From NCBI GenBank assembly GCA_002070945.1, contig MWEG01000117.1:62001-126000 (forward strand): a stretch of 64,000 nucleotides of DNA, read 5' to 3'. Numbering within the stretch: the first letter of the stretch is position 1; the number at the start of each line of letters is the position of its first letter. Position numbers and translations under genes: made by a program. Below, piece after piece: positions 17,765-26,956 of this stretch. The notes beneath the pieces were generated by a model. That model worked only from the letters and a program-made list of their open reading frames with translations, was not told the origin of the DNA and ran no database searches. This DNA comes from Lentisphaerae bacterium ADurb.Bin082. GTDB lineage: Bacteria > Verrucomicrobiota > Lentisphaeria > Oligosphaerales > Oligosphaeraceae.

Positions 17765-18694
17765 ATGAAGAAATTAGTGAATGAGTTGACCTGGTCCGTG
17801 TCACGCGCACAGCTTTTCCAAGCCTGCCAGCGGGCGTATTATTACACCTACTACGGCGCCTGGGGCGGCTGGGAGGACGATGCCAGCCCAGAGACACGCA
17901 AGCTATACATCCTCAAGAATATCAAGCCGCTGGCAATGTGGGCCGGCTCGCTTGTTCACAGCCTTATCAAGGACACTTTAGATGAATTCGCCCGCAGTGG
18001 GCAGTGGCCGGAAACAGCGGCATTGCAGGAACAAGCCCGCAACAGAATGAATGCCGGCTGGAAAGAAGCGGTCGGGCGAGAATGGGAGCAGTATCCGTCA
18101 CGACGCACAAATTTGTTTGAATTGTACTATGGCAATGGCAGGACGCTGCCCGCGGAAACGACCAATGCGCTCCGCGAACGGGTGTTCACCTGCCTGGAAT
18201 CGTTTGTGATGTCGCCAACCGTGCGGGAAATATTGGCCTTGCCCTACAGCAGCTGGAAGACGAACGACGTCCTTGACACCTTCATGAGCAATGACGTCAA
18301 AGTCTGGTGCGCCCTTGACTTCGCATATATCGACGCTGACGGAATCTGCCACATCCTCGACTGGAAGACCGGCGTCGAGAACCGCATCACCTTGCGGCAG
18401 CAGCTGGCCTGCTACGCACTCTACGCCATGAGCAAATGGAACGTGCCGCTCGATAAGCTGAGCCTACACGGCGTCTTCCTGCTGGATGGAGGACGAAAAA
18501 GCGATTACCCGGTGCAGCCCGAGCTGCTGGTATCGGTCCAGGACCAGATCGTCACCAGCTCGCAGGCAATGCGCGCTAAATTGCGTGACCCGGAAAAAAA
18601 TGTCGCCGAAGAAGAAGACTTCCCGTGCGCACCCTCGGAATATGGCTGCGAACAATGCAGCTTCAGAGAGGTCTGCCCAGCTCTCAGTAGATGA
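17765..18694 (+). CDS. Stand-alone RecB-like PD-(D/E)XK nuclease with Fe-S cysteines
   Basis: About 309 residues from the ATG at 17765, which has TAAGGGG at 7 bases; longer in-frame starts at 17705 and 17759 lack one. It belongs to the PDDEXK_1/RecB-Cas4-AddB group: SRAQLFQACQRAYYYTYYG at the front, the core ILDWKTGVENRITLRQQL, and a tyrosine-rich helix after it. One Cys near the N-terminus (FQACQ) and GCEQCSFREVC at the end match the four-cysteine iron-sulphur pattern of Cas4/AddB. No helicase or cas gene is nearby, so its role (repair or defence) is open. It sits between tadA and the restriction-modification gene. Confidence 0.78.
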   Translation: MKKLVNELTWSVSRAQLFQACQRAYYYTYYGAWGGWEDDASPETRKLYILKNIKPLAMWAGSLVHSLIKDTLDEFARSGQWPETAALQEQARNRMNAGWKEAVGREWEQYPSRRTNLFELYYGNGRTLPAETTNALRERVFTCLESFVMSPTVREILALPYSSWKTNDVLDTFMSNDVKVWCALDFAYIDADGICHILDWKTGVENRITLRQQLACYALYAMSKWNVPLDKLSLHGVFLLDGGRKSDYPVQPELLVSVQDQIVTSSQAMRAKLRDPEKNVAEEEDFPCAPSEYGCEQCSFREVCPALSR

Positions 18695-18717
18695 GGGCAA
18701 GGGGCGAGAAACTGTTG

Positions 18718-18772
18718 TTTTATCCGCTGATGACGCAGATGACGCAGATTTTTTGGGGGTGTGTTGTGCAGG
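18718..18772 (+). repeat. GATGACGCAGAT repeat, copy 1
   Basis: TATCCGCTGATGACGCAGATGACGCAGATT followed by GGGTGTG-type sequence (shown here as parts of a 55-base unit). Copies occur at 31787 (minus strand) and 49110 (plus). After each, GGGGAAA-like and GCAGCAG-like bases continue the similarity for about 30 bases. It lies in the 307-base gap 18695-19001 before the restriction-modification gene. Confidence 0.85.
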
Positions 18773-18819
18773 GGAAATTAAACCGTGCAGCAGAAGAAAT
18801 GCTGAAAGCCAGAACGACA

Positions 18820-18870
18820 TGCGGTGTCTGAAGGCATACAAGTATTCATCACAAGATGTTGCACAATAAC
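18820..18870 (+). repeat. TTCATCACAAG repeat, copy 1
   Basis: A unit of about 45 bases with the core AAGTATTCATCACAAG and a trailing GCACAATAAC. Related copies are at 54961-55012 (which shares the leading TGCGGTG and GAAGGC) and 58770-58810. Copies 1 and 3 lie upstream of a gene start and are followed by the phrase CGACCCTAAGT shortly before that start. Confidence 0.75.
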
Positions 18871-18938
18871 AAATCTGTAGCAATGTGCGAACTTTTGCGA
18901 TGGAAAGAGCGACTTGGCACAGTGGTTGGGCTGGTAGA

Positions 18939-18951
18939 CGCCTAATAGGCG
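18939..18951. promoter_or_regulatory. Palindrome upstream of the restriction-modification gene
   Basis: CGCCTAATAGGCG is a perfect 13-base palindrome 50 bases before the start codon at 19002. Position and symmetry suit an operator for a dimeric regulator, but no controller gene is adjacent, and similar GCGCCTA palindromes occur in the repeats (39135-39147). It may simply belong to the repeat cluster. Confidence 0.3.
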
Positions 18952-19001
18952 CCTAGGGCACCATTGGATTTGCACATTGCCCGACCCTAAGTAGGGATGT
19001 A

Positions 19002-22000
19002 ATGTCTAAAAGCATCATTGAGCGTTATTTAAGAGACATCTCCGGGATTCACGGCACTGGTTCGCATGTTGCTGAAACATCGTTTTATCCGGCGCTTGAG
19101 CGTATGCTCACTGACATCGGTTCGACGCTGACTCCCAAGGTGCGCTGCGTCATTAACCCCAAGAGCACTGGGGCCGGCATACCCGATGGCGGATTATTCA
19201 CCGCCGACCAGTTTCGGCGTTCCGGCGCCGAGGTGACTGCCAGCGCCGAGGCCTTCAAGGGGCTGTTGCCTTCACGCGGGGTGATCGAGGCAAAGGCGCC
19301 GCAGGAGAATGTCGAGGCCATTGCCGGCACCGAACAGGTGAGTCGCTACTGGGAGCATTATCGCGTAGTGCTGGTGACCAACTTTCGCGCTTTTATTCTT
19401 ATCGGCACTAATCCTTCCGGCAAGCCTTGCATACTCGAAAAATTTTCTTTGGCTGACAGCGAAGATGAATTTTGGCATTTAGCGTCGCATCCGCGCAAGG
19501 GCGCATCTGAGCATGGTGAGCGGATGTTTGAGTACCTCAAGCGCGTGCTGTTGTGCAATGCGCCTTTGTGCAAGCCTGAGGATGTCGCCGCCATTTTGGC
19601 TTCCTACGCGCATGATGCCAGGCTGCGCATCCAAAAAGCGGAATTGCCTGCCTTGAAGAGCGTTCGCGATGCGCTGGAAGAAGCGCTCGGGTTGCATTTC
19701 GTAGGCGAACGCGGAGAACATTTTTTCCGTTCGACGTTGATCCAGACCCTTTTCTACGGCGTTTTTTCGGCATGGGTGTTTTGGGCGCGTAAAAAGTCTC
19801 TTCAAACCCGCGATTTGTCAGGTTTTCAGCAAGTGCTCTTTGAGAGTTCGTCATCCTACAGCGGCGGTGAGCATTTCGATTGGCGCACAGCGCAATATTT
19901 GTTGCGGGTGCCCATGTTGCGGGCGCTCTTCTCGCAGGTGGCTGACCCTGGACACCTGGGCGCACTGGGACTGACCGAAGTCCTGGACTGGACAGCAGCA
20001 GCACTGAATCGAGTGAACCGCAACGAATTCTTCGAGTCGTTTGATGAAGGGCATGCCGTGCAGTATTTCTACGAACCCTTCCTGCAAGCCTTTGACCCGG
20101 AATTGCGCAAGGAACTCGGCGTCTGGTATACTCCCGAAGAGATCGTCCACTATCAAGTCGAGCGGGTGGATGCAGTCCTGCGCAGCGAATTGGGCATTGC
20201 TGATGGATTGGCTGACCCTAACGTCGTGGTGCTTGACCCTTGCTGCGGCACTGGCGCTTATCTGCGAGCCGTGTTGCGGCGCATCGCCGCCACCTTGCGG
20301 GAAAAAGGCGGTGATGCGCTGATGGCGCAAGACCTCAAGCGCACCGCCATGGAGCGGGTTTTCGGCTTTGAGATTCTGCCTGCGCCCTTTGTCGTCGCCC
20401 ATTTGCAGCTTGGCCTGGAACTCGAAAACCTGGGAGTACCATTGCAAGAACAAAACGGACAGCCTGAACGTGTCGGCGTGTATTTGACTAACGCACTCAC
20501 CGGATGGGAGCCGCCCAGCGAAAAACCTAAGCAAATCGCCTTCCCGGGATTCGAGGACGAACGCGACGCCGCCGACAAGGTGAAGCAAGAACAGCCTATC
20601 CTCGTCATCCTCGGCAACCCGCCTTACAACGCATACGCAGGAATTAGCCCAGACGAGGAAAACAACCTGGTCGAACCATACAAAGTTGGACTGATCAGTG
20701 AATGGGGGATCAAAAAATTCAACCTGGATGACCTCTATATCCGCTTCTTCCGACTTGCCGAAAAACGCATCGCCGAATACGGAGGCAGAGGAATAGTGTC
20801 ATTTATCTCGAATTTCTCCTATTTGGGCGATCCGTCCTTTGTGGTCGCCCGCCGTCGGTTCTTGGATGAATTTGACGCCATCTGGCTTGACTGCATGAAT
20901 GGCGACAGTCGCGAAACAGGTAAATTGACGCCGGAAGGAACTCCTGACCCATCAGTTTTTTCCACGGAATGGAACCGCGAGGGCATTCGCGTCGGCACAG
21001 CCATCAGCCTGCTGGTCAAACGAACAAGGGAGCAGACAGCGGATGCCAAAGTGCGCTTCCGGCATTTTTGGGGCACGGATAAAAGAAACGACCTCCGGGC
21101 CAGTCTCGGAGTCGAGGATTTTGACAGCCAGTACGAGATAGCCAATCCCTGCAAGGAAAATCGCTGGAGCTTCCGACCATCCAATGTGTCAACAGAATAT
21201 CTGACCTGGCCAAAACTGACCGAGCTGAGCGAAGAACCGCCTTACAATGGTCCAGTTGAACGACGTGGTAATTCTCTAATAGTATTTCCCGACAAGAAAG
21301 ATAATTTGTTACTGGTCAAAAAATATTTGGATCCAAGCCTGTCTAACGACGACATCATGAAAATCGCCCCTCTTTTCATGACATCGTCAGGAGAGTTTAA
21401 AGCTGAAAAGGCAAGAAATCTTCTCAAAGGGTGTGCATTTGACATCGACAATATCGTAGATTATCCATTTAAACCTTTTGACATTCGGCTTGCATATCTT
21501 TCTTCAGATATTGCTCCATTGTTTTCTCGCCCGTCGCCAGCGTTGTTGCAACAGCGTTTTCCTGGCAACAAGTTTTTCATCACTCGTGACACTGCTGACA
21601 AGAGTCCGGAGGGGCCGCCATTTTTCTTTTCTCCTTTGGTCTGTGATTACGATTGCATATCTGGCCATGCCCGGCACTTTCCTCTGCGGCTTAGGCGCGG
21701 CGATTCACCGTCCTCCTCTTCCGGCGCTTTTTTACCTGGTTTAAGCCTTGAGCAGGATGTTGTCACTGCGAATTTATCTATTGCTGCGCGTGCCTATTTG
21801 TCTTCGCTTGGTTATGGCGATCCTGATGCTGACCAGGTGGTTTCTGAGTTGATTTGGCATCATGCTTTGGCCATTGGCTATTCGCCGGCATATCTTGAAG
21901 CGAATGCTGACGGCGTCCGTCAAGACTGGCCTCGGATACCCTTGCCGCAGGCTCGGGAGCAGCTTGAAGCCTCGGCTGCGCTGGGGCACCAGGTTGCTGC

Positions 22001-22481
22001 ATTGCTTGATAGTGAAACATCGGTGCCGGGTGTCACGACAGGGAATGTTTCGCCTGAATTGCGGTCGATTGCCGTATTCACGCGCTTGGACGGCAAGCAG
22101 GCCAATCCTGCTGCCGGGGACTTGGACCTCACGGCTGGCTGGGGATATGCTGGCCGGGGCGGCATCACCATGCCGGGCAAAGGCAAGCTCCGCGATAATG
22201 GCGACGACACCTGCGATGTCTTCCTCAATGACGTCACCTGCTGGCGGAATGTGCCCAATGCGGTGTGGAATTACTACATTGGCGGCTACCAGGTCATCAA
22301 AAAGTGGCTCTCCTATCGGGAAAGACCTTTGCTGGGGCGCGGCCTTCTCCCCGAGGAAGTGCGCTATGTCAGCGACATGGCGCGCCGCTTAGCCGCGCTG
22401 GTCGCACTCGGTGAGAAACTTGACACGAACTACCACCAAACCAGCGCCAAGAGCTATCCTTGGCCAAAGAATGAAGAATGA
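19002..22481 (+). CDS. Single-chain restriction-modification enzyme (type ISP/IIG-like, no helicase)
   Basis: 1159 residues. The front (1-200) looks like a PD-(D/E)XK nuclease: P61-D62 in GIPDGGLF and E96-A-K98 in GVIEAKAP. A helical spacer follows. An adenine-N6 methylase comes next with VVVLDPCCGTGAYLRAV (motif I, about 412) and the catalytic ILGNPPY (about 539-542). The C-terminal part carries target recognition and the end WNYYIGGYQVIKKWLSYRE typical of type ISP enzymes. Classical ISP proteins also have a SF2 helicase between nuclease and methylase; none is visible here, so cleavage without DNA tracking (type IIG manner) is likely. The segment 21240-21600 is clearly richer in A+T than its surroundings, within the presumed recognition region. 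AGGG lies 5 bases before ATG 19002. Confidence 0.87.
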   Translation: MSKSIIERYLRDISGIHGTGSHVAETSFYPALERMLTDIGSTLTPKVRCVINPKSTGAGIPDGGLFTADQFRRSGAEVTASAEAFKGLLPSRGVIEAKAPQENVEAIAGTEQVSRYWEHYRVVLVTNFRAFILIGTNPSGKPCILEKFSLADSEDEFWHLASHPRKGASEHGERMFEYLKRVLLCNAPLCKPEDVAAILASYAHDARLRIQKAELPALKSVRDALEEALGLHFVGERGEHFFRSTLIQTLFYGVFSAWVFWARKKSLQTRDLSGFQQVLFESSSSYSGGEHFDWRTAQYLLRVPMLRALFSQVADPGHLGALGLTEVLDWTAAALNRVNRNEFFESFDEGHAVQYFYEPFLQAFDPELRKELGVWYTPEEIVHYQVERVDAVLRSELGIADGLADPNVVVLDPCCGTGAYLRAVLRRIAATLREKGGDALMAQDLKRTAMERVFGFEILPAPFVVAHLQLGLELENLGVPLQEQNGQPERVGVYLTNALTGWEPPSEKPKQIAFPGFEDERDAADKVKQEQPILVILGNPPYNAYAGISPDEENNLVEPYKVGLISEWGIKKFNLDDLYIRFFRLAEKRIAEYGGRGIVSFISNFSYLGDPSFVVARRRFLDEFDAIWLDCMNGDSRETGKLTPEGTPDPSVFSTEWNREGIRVGTAISLLVKRTREQTADAKVRFRHFWGTDKRNDLRASLGVEDFDSQYEIANPCKENRWSFRPSNVSTEYLTWPKLTELSEEPPYNGPVERRGNSLIVFPDKKDNLLLVKKYLDPSLSNDDIMKIAPLFMTSSGEFKAEKARNLLKGCAFDIDNIVDYPFKPFDIRLAYLSSDIAPLFSRPSPALLQQRFPGNKFFITRDTADKSPEGPPFFFSPLVCDYDCISGHARHFPLRLRRGDSPSSSSGAFLPGLSLEQDVVTANLSIAARAYLSSLGYGDPDADQVVSELIWHHALAIGYSPAYLEANADGVRQDWPRIPLPQAREQLEASAALGHQVAALLDSETSVPGVTTGNVSPELRSIAVFTRLDGKQANPAAGDLDLTAGWGYAGRGGITMPGKGKLRDNGDDTCDVFLNDVTCWRNVPNAVWNYYIGGYQVIKKWLSYRERPLLGRGLLPEEVRYVSDMARRLAALVALGEKLDTNYHQTSAKSYPWPKNEE

Positions 22482-22526
22482 TGTAATTTCCGGGATGCGT
22501 GGTTATACTCATTCCAGCATCTCCGG

Positions 22527-23864
22527 TCAACCTGGCTTGACTTCAGCCATCAATTTTGGCAAAGCTACGGCAAAGACTTCCCCGATGAGTGTGTTTCCAT
22601 CCTGCATGGCCTCTATGCGTTCTTCTATCACTAAAAAGCCAAGGCCAGGATAACGGATATTGATGGTGACATCCCCTGGGCTTGGATAGACGATTCGATG
22701 ACACGGAAGCATGAATTCAGACGCATTTCGCAACGCTTCCGACAATTCATGGATGATATCCCTTGCGTCAGCTACGACTTTGGTTTGTCCGGCAGCGGAT
22801 ACATACGTCAGCTCAGAGCCGCCGATTAGAAAAATTATTGCTTCCAGCCCATCGGCGCGACCCAATAGAATGGCTATTTTGATTTCATCTTGGGAACGGC
22901 GTATCAAGGCTTTTTTCAAGTTTTTGGGGATAGTCCAATCCCGCTTCAGGCGGCCTTTTGCTTTTTGAGTTTTTTCCTCCCGCACCCATTGCGAATAAGA
23001 GTGCAGCGCCGTGACCAACGCCGTAACCATGCCTAGTCCGGCAATCCACCATTCCAGATTGGGAATGAGAGAATTTCCTTTACGCTTTCCGAGCCAATAA
23101 CCTGCGAATCCTGTGACTGGCATGCATATAGATAAGATAACCAGTAACCAACCCATGCGCTCATGCGCCCCAAACGCCTTGGTTTCTGGATAGTGAAAAG
23201 AAGGCGTGAAAAAAAATGACCCGCCAAATTTTTTAAATAAATAATCCAGTTGCAAACTGGCGAATTCATCTTCGAGTTTCTTTGCGGCTTTTATGCAGAG
23301 TTCTTGGCCATCAGGGTCTTTTTGCCCTGGGATAATTTCTTCGACGGCTATGCGATTGATAGCCGCAGCCCGGATGCTTGGAGACGGATCGCCGAGAAAA
23401 TCGAGGCTCTCGGAACATAACATCAGAGCATAACGAATATACTCCGGAGAAGAATCAGACCAGCCTAAATCAGAAAGGCCATAGAGAAGAAAATTTTTGT
23501 TTTGCGTCAGGACAGAGATCAGTTGTTCAAAAACTCCGCCAGGGATGCCATAGCCGACCGCCGAGGCCGCCGCACAAAATAATTCCCGGTCACAAGAGCC
23601 GGTCAGTGTCTCCAGCAAACATATCCCGTCGATGAAATTTTGTTTCTCCTGTACAGTCATTTCCCATTCATGTTTTCCGCTGGGAAATTCCCGAAAGAAC
23701 CGCAATGCTGTTTCCCGGTCAGGCGTAGAGCTGCTGACGGCCAGCCACTCCCCTCCGCAATGTGGGCATAATGTATCTTTGGTAACCAAATCCTCTGGAG
23801 GCGCGGCATCTTCGTGCCTGATGAATTTTCTAAAGCATTTTGAGCAAAGCCGTGTCGTGGTCAC
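22527..23864 (-). CDS. Zinc-ribbon membrane protein of unknown function
   Basis: 445 residues. Start is GTG 23864 with a perfect AAAGGAGG six bases upstream. A CxxC pair at 8-11 (CSKC) and another at 33-36 (CPHC) form a zinc ribbon. The middle is helical with a HEAT-like phrase (GDPSPSIRAAAINRIAVEEI). Two membrane helices follow at about 235-260 and 270-290, and then a soluble C-terminal domain of about 140 residues. I do not recognise the family. It converges on the restriction-modification gene with 45 bases between the stops. Base composition is lower in GC than the housekeeping genes, like a recently gained gene. Confidence 0.65.
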   Translation of the reverse strand: MTTTRLCSKCFRKFIRHEDAAPPEDLVTKDTLCPHCGGEWLAVSSSTPDRETALRFFREFPSGKHEWEMTVQEKQNFIDGICLLETLTGSCDRELFCAAASAVGYGIPGGVFEQLISVLTQNKNFLLYGLSDLGWSDSSPEYIRYALMLCSESLDFLGDPSPSIRAAAINRIAVEEIIPGQKDPDGQELCIKAAKKLEDEFASLQLDYLFKKFGGSFFFTPSFHYPETKAFGAHERMGWLLVILSICMPVTGFAGYWLGKRKGNSLIPNLEWWIAGLGMVTALVTALHSYSQWVREEKTQKAKGRLKRDWTIPKNLKKALIRRSQDEIKIAILLGRADGLEAIIFLIGGSELTYVSAAGQTKVVADARDIIHELSEALRNASEFMLPCHRIVYPSPGDVTINIRYPGLGFLVIEERIEAMQDGNTLIGEVFAVALPKLMAEVKPG

Positions 23865-23943
23865 GGGTTGCCTCCTTTGAACTGCTCAAGTGCCGAGCGG
23901 CAGCTGCCGACAATCATTATTATCATGGCGTCGGATTCAGAGG

Positions 23944-26910
23944 TTATCGCATCAGGGTCAAGCTGCCGAAGGATTGCGGCTGATGGTGTTTGCCGCCGCT
24001 CCAGCTGCTGCTCTCACGGAATTTTTTGTCGCTGGTGCAGACTTCGCGGATGATGGTTGCCCGGATAATGTTGCCTTTGGCGATGTCGGCGCCGATATCA
24101 GAGAGGGGGATGACAGCGATGGCCTCCCAGCGGTCTGGAAGGCGGCGATGGGAGTATTTCCAGGAGCTGTTCCAGGTGATGTCGTATTTTTTCAAGTCGG
24201 CGACGTTGCCTGCTGCGTCCATGCTGAACAGGTAGTAATCGCCGGCCTGGCTGGGGTCTTCGAGGAAGATTTCGACGTGTGCGCCTTCCTTGATCTGCTC
24301 GCCGCCGCTGGGGTTAGGCGTCAACAGCAGGTCGTTCATGTCGGCTTCGAAGCACTGCAATCGGAAATAGAGATTGACAGTGTCGTGGAACATGGCCGTC
24401 TTGGTGGTGCGGCTGGCGGCTTTGCCTGCATCTGCCAGCAGTTGGAGGGAATCCAGGCGAGCGGCGCTGTCCCAGGCCGCATGCTCAAAGCCAGGAACAC
24501 CATCGACGCGGAGCAAGGGTAAGGACGCGGAGGGCGTCTTGATGTTTTTGGCGGCGGCGATATAGAACTCGAATCGTTCGCGCAAACGTCGGATGAGTTC
24601 AGCGCTGGTCGGATGGCGCACCAGCGCGCTGGCTTCTTCCAGGCGTCCGCGCATTTCGGCTTCGCGGCCTGTGCGCAGGATGTAATTCTGGGTCAGAGCG
24701 ACGGGATTGTCGCCAATCGTGGTCGCTGAGCGGCTGCGATAGAATTCTTCTCGTAGAGCGCCAAAGAATTGCTCCATTGGCCGAGCAGCCTCCCGATAAG
24801 TCCGATAGATGAATTGTTTGTAAAGTTGCTCGACATCTTGCTCTGGGTTCCAGTAGAGTTTGCACATGACCCAGAATTCGATGGCCGAGTAGTCCCAGAG
24901 AGTGATTTGGGTCTTACGGCCGTCGATTTCATCGCCCCATTGCATGGAGGTGCCTTCAGCGCCAATGCCCTCGACGTATTGGTAGAATTCGCGAAAATCG
25001 CGCTTGTGTGTGTGGCAGAGGGGCTTGGGAAAGGCGAGTCCAAGCGAGTTGTAGCCGTACATGGTGATGCGGGGGCATTTCGTGCGCCAGCGACGGAGTC
25101 GATCCAGCCAGACTAAATTTTCCGGTGCGAAGATGGGGTTCTTGTCATTGACGCGAACATAGGGCGCAAATTGAGGGACAATGGCTGGGTGGACTGGGCA
25201 TTTGGGCGGCTCGGCGGTCTGGAAGTAGGCCAGCACCAGGAGGGTGTAACGGGGATAGACCCTGGTCACTTCATCTGCGACTTGGTTGAGAAACAGGAAC
25301 ATCCTGGTAGAGGTGAAAGCAGGGTCGGTGCGGGGGACGACGACGCCTTCCGGGGTCACAATGTCCTGCTGGCAGTCCTGACATTCGCACCAGAGCCAGG
25401 TGTCATCCAGGGAAAGATGGATGCCAGCGACGTCTGGCGCCGCGCGGTGCAGCGTGTAGATTACATTGGCGCTAAAGATGTCCAGCAGTTCTGGGTTGGT
25501 GAAGCAGAGGTTGCTGCCGTAGGTGCGCCGTTCACCGTTGATCAGGGAGTAGTACTGCGGATGCGTGTCAAAAGGATGGGAAGCGCGTACGAATTCGCAG
25601 ATGTTGTGGCCGCCATAGAACCAGAAGTCGGCAGGGCCGTACTTTTTGGCGGAGGCAAAGGCCCAGTAGTTGTCTCCACCGCCGCCGGTCATCACGTTGC
25701 AGCGGTTTCTGGCCAGGTACTGCTGGGTGCCGAAAGAGCTGAAGCCTCGCCGCGGTGTGGCCGGTCGGTCGAGTACGCCGTCGCCCCAGACCAGCGCCAG
25801 GTCCGGCTGCTTGGAATAGACCGTGCCAAAGGTTTTATTCGGCCTGACCCAGATGAGGTCGGTGTTGTTCTCCAGCAGCGTGTAGACGCCGTTGAGCGCG
25901 CCCTTGTCCTGCGCTCCGAAAATGTAGAGTTCGTCTTCGATCCGGCGGATGGCAAAGCCGTCCGAGCCGTGCAGTTGCTCAAGTTCTGAGCGGAAATATC
26001 GCGGTGCATGCAGGATTTTTGAGGCTGACTTGCCGATGAAAATCCGGGTAGCGCCGGGCCGCCGTCGTGCCGGATTGATGGGCAGTTCTACGCCTGTGAT
26101 GAGTTGGACGTGGTCGCGCAGTTCCTCCGCAGCCGTCATCGCCGCTGGTGTTGCATAAGCGGTATTGACGAAAATTTCCGCCTGGGGTTGGCCATCTTTG
26201 ACCAGCACTATCGGTTGCTCAAAGCGATTTCCCGGGGGCGGCTCCAGCAGATGAACGCCATCCGAATAGTCGACGCGGAAGTTGGCCAAAAAGTCTTCCC
26301 ATTCCTCCCTTTTGGCTTGGAGTTCTGGGGTGGTGTCAGCGACTGGCATTGGTTCGTCAGTGAGTCGCAGGTTTGTGAGCAAATAGGAGAGGACAGCGTT
26401 TTTCGGCATGTCTCCGGGGCGCCAGTTGGCCAGTCCGATGGTGACGCCGTGCAGCATCTGAAAACCGTCTGGGACTGCATCGCGGATGACTAGGGCACCC
26501 TCATACCAATGGTCGACGAGGATTGGGCCTGATGCAATGCCGAGGGCCTCGTTGAGATTGCATTCGATTCGTTGACTGGTTTTGACGCCGTCCTTCGAGC
26601 CATGCAAGTACGCGAAGCCGCGGTAGACGTTGTGGTTTTCCAGCCGGAAGCGGAATCTGAGCAGAGAACAGGCCGAGACTGGGCGTGGCAAAGGGAAATC
26701 GTGCCTGATGCTGAGGATGATGGGGCCGGTGACCCGCAGCGCCGGCACGTCCTGGCCAGCGATGGACACCTGCGTCTCCGTCAGTTTGGCTTCCGTTCGG
26801 TTGACCTTCCAGGCATCCGTCTGCATGGGCAATGGCCAGTCAGCAGCAGCGGCGGCCAGGGCAAAGAAAGCGATCAGGGCTATGGCGGCAGGGGCGGCGA
26901 GTCGAGGCAT
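23944..26910 (-). CDS. Secreted DUF4838 protein (GH20b-like, CBM9-like end)
   Basis: 988 residues. Signal peptide 1-22 (AIALIAFFALAAAAA). After a jelly-roll-like front comes an alpha-glucuronidase/GH20b-type domain (ATPAAMTAAEELRDHVQLIT, about 245-265) and then the DUF4838 region, with CLWCECQDCQ-like cysteines (LWCECQDCQ, about 507-515) and FAPYVRVND. The C-terminus is a CBM9-like domain (LRVDGVPGFEHAAWDSAARL ... VNLYFRLQCFEADM). DUF4838 proteins occur in polysaccharide-use loci of Lentisphaerota and relatives and are thought to act on glycans; the substrate here is unknown. AGGAAA lies upstream of ATG. It is downstream of the PHP hydrolase gene with a gap of 46 bases, so they probably form an operon. 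Confidence 0.85.
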   Translation of the reverse strand: MPRLAAPAAIALIAFFALAAAAADWPLPMQTDAWKVNRTEAKLTETQVSIAGQDVPALRVTGPIILSIRHDFPLPRPVSACSLLRFRFRLENHNVYRGFAYLHGSKDGVKTSQRIECNLNEALGIASGPILVDHWYEGALVIRDAVPDGFQMLHGVTIGLANWRPGDMPKNAVLSYLLTNLRLTDEPMPVADTTPELQAKREEWEDFLANFRVDYSDGVHLLEPPPGNRFEQPIVLVKDGQPQAEIFVNTAYATPAAMTAAEELRDHVQLITGVELPINPARRRPGATRIFIGKSASKILHAPRYFRSELEQLHGSDGFAIRRIEDELYIFGAQDKGALNGVYTLLENNTDLIWVRPNKTFGTVYSKQPDLALVWGDGVLDRPATPRRGFSSFGTQQYLARNRCNVMTGGGGDNYWAFASAKKYGPADFWFYGGHNICEFVRASHPFDTHPQYYSLINGERRTYGSNLCFTNPELLDIFSANVIYTLHRAAPDVAGIHLSLDDTWLWCECQDCQQDIVTPEGVVVPRTDPAFTSTRMFLFLNQVADEVTRVYPRYTLLVLAYFQTAEPPKCPVHPAIVPQFAPYVRVNDKNPIFAPENLVWLDRLRRWRTKCPRITMYGYNSLGLAFPKPLCHTHKRDFREFYQYVEGIGAEGTSMQWGDEIDGRKTQITLWDYSAIEFWVMCKLYWNPEQDVEQLYKQFIYRTYREAARPMEQFFGALREEFYRSRSATTIGDNPVALTQNYILRTGREAEMRGRLEEASALVRHPTSAELIRRLRERFEFYIAAAKNIKTPSASLPLLRVDGVPGFEHAAWDSAARLDSLQLLADAGKAASRTTKTAMFHDTVNLYFRLQCFEADMNDLLLTPNPSGGEQIKEGAHVEIFLEDPSQAGDYYLFSMDAAGNVADLKKYDITWNSSWKYSHRRLPDRWEAIAVIPLSDIGADIAKGNIIRATIIREVCTSDKKFRESSSWSGGKHHQPQSFGSLTLMR

Positions 26911-26956
26911 GGCAAGTTTCCTGAAAGCGGGTTTTTGCGTGGCGGAGGCGTTGAAC

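Noticed and set aside
18486..18869. Open frames sharing the peptide LSADDADDAD (also at 31632)
   Set aside because: The common peptide comes from translating the GATGACGCAGAT repeat, not from a protein family. The frames lack ribosome sites.
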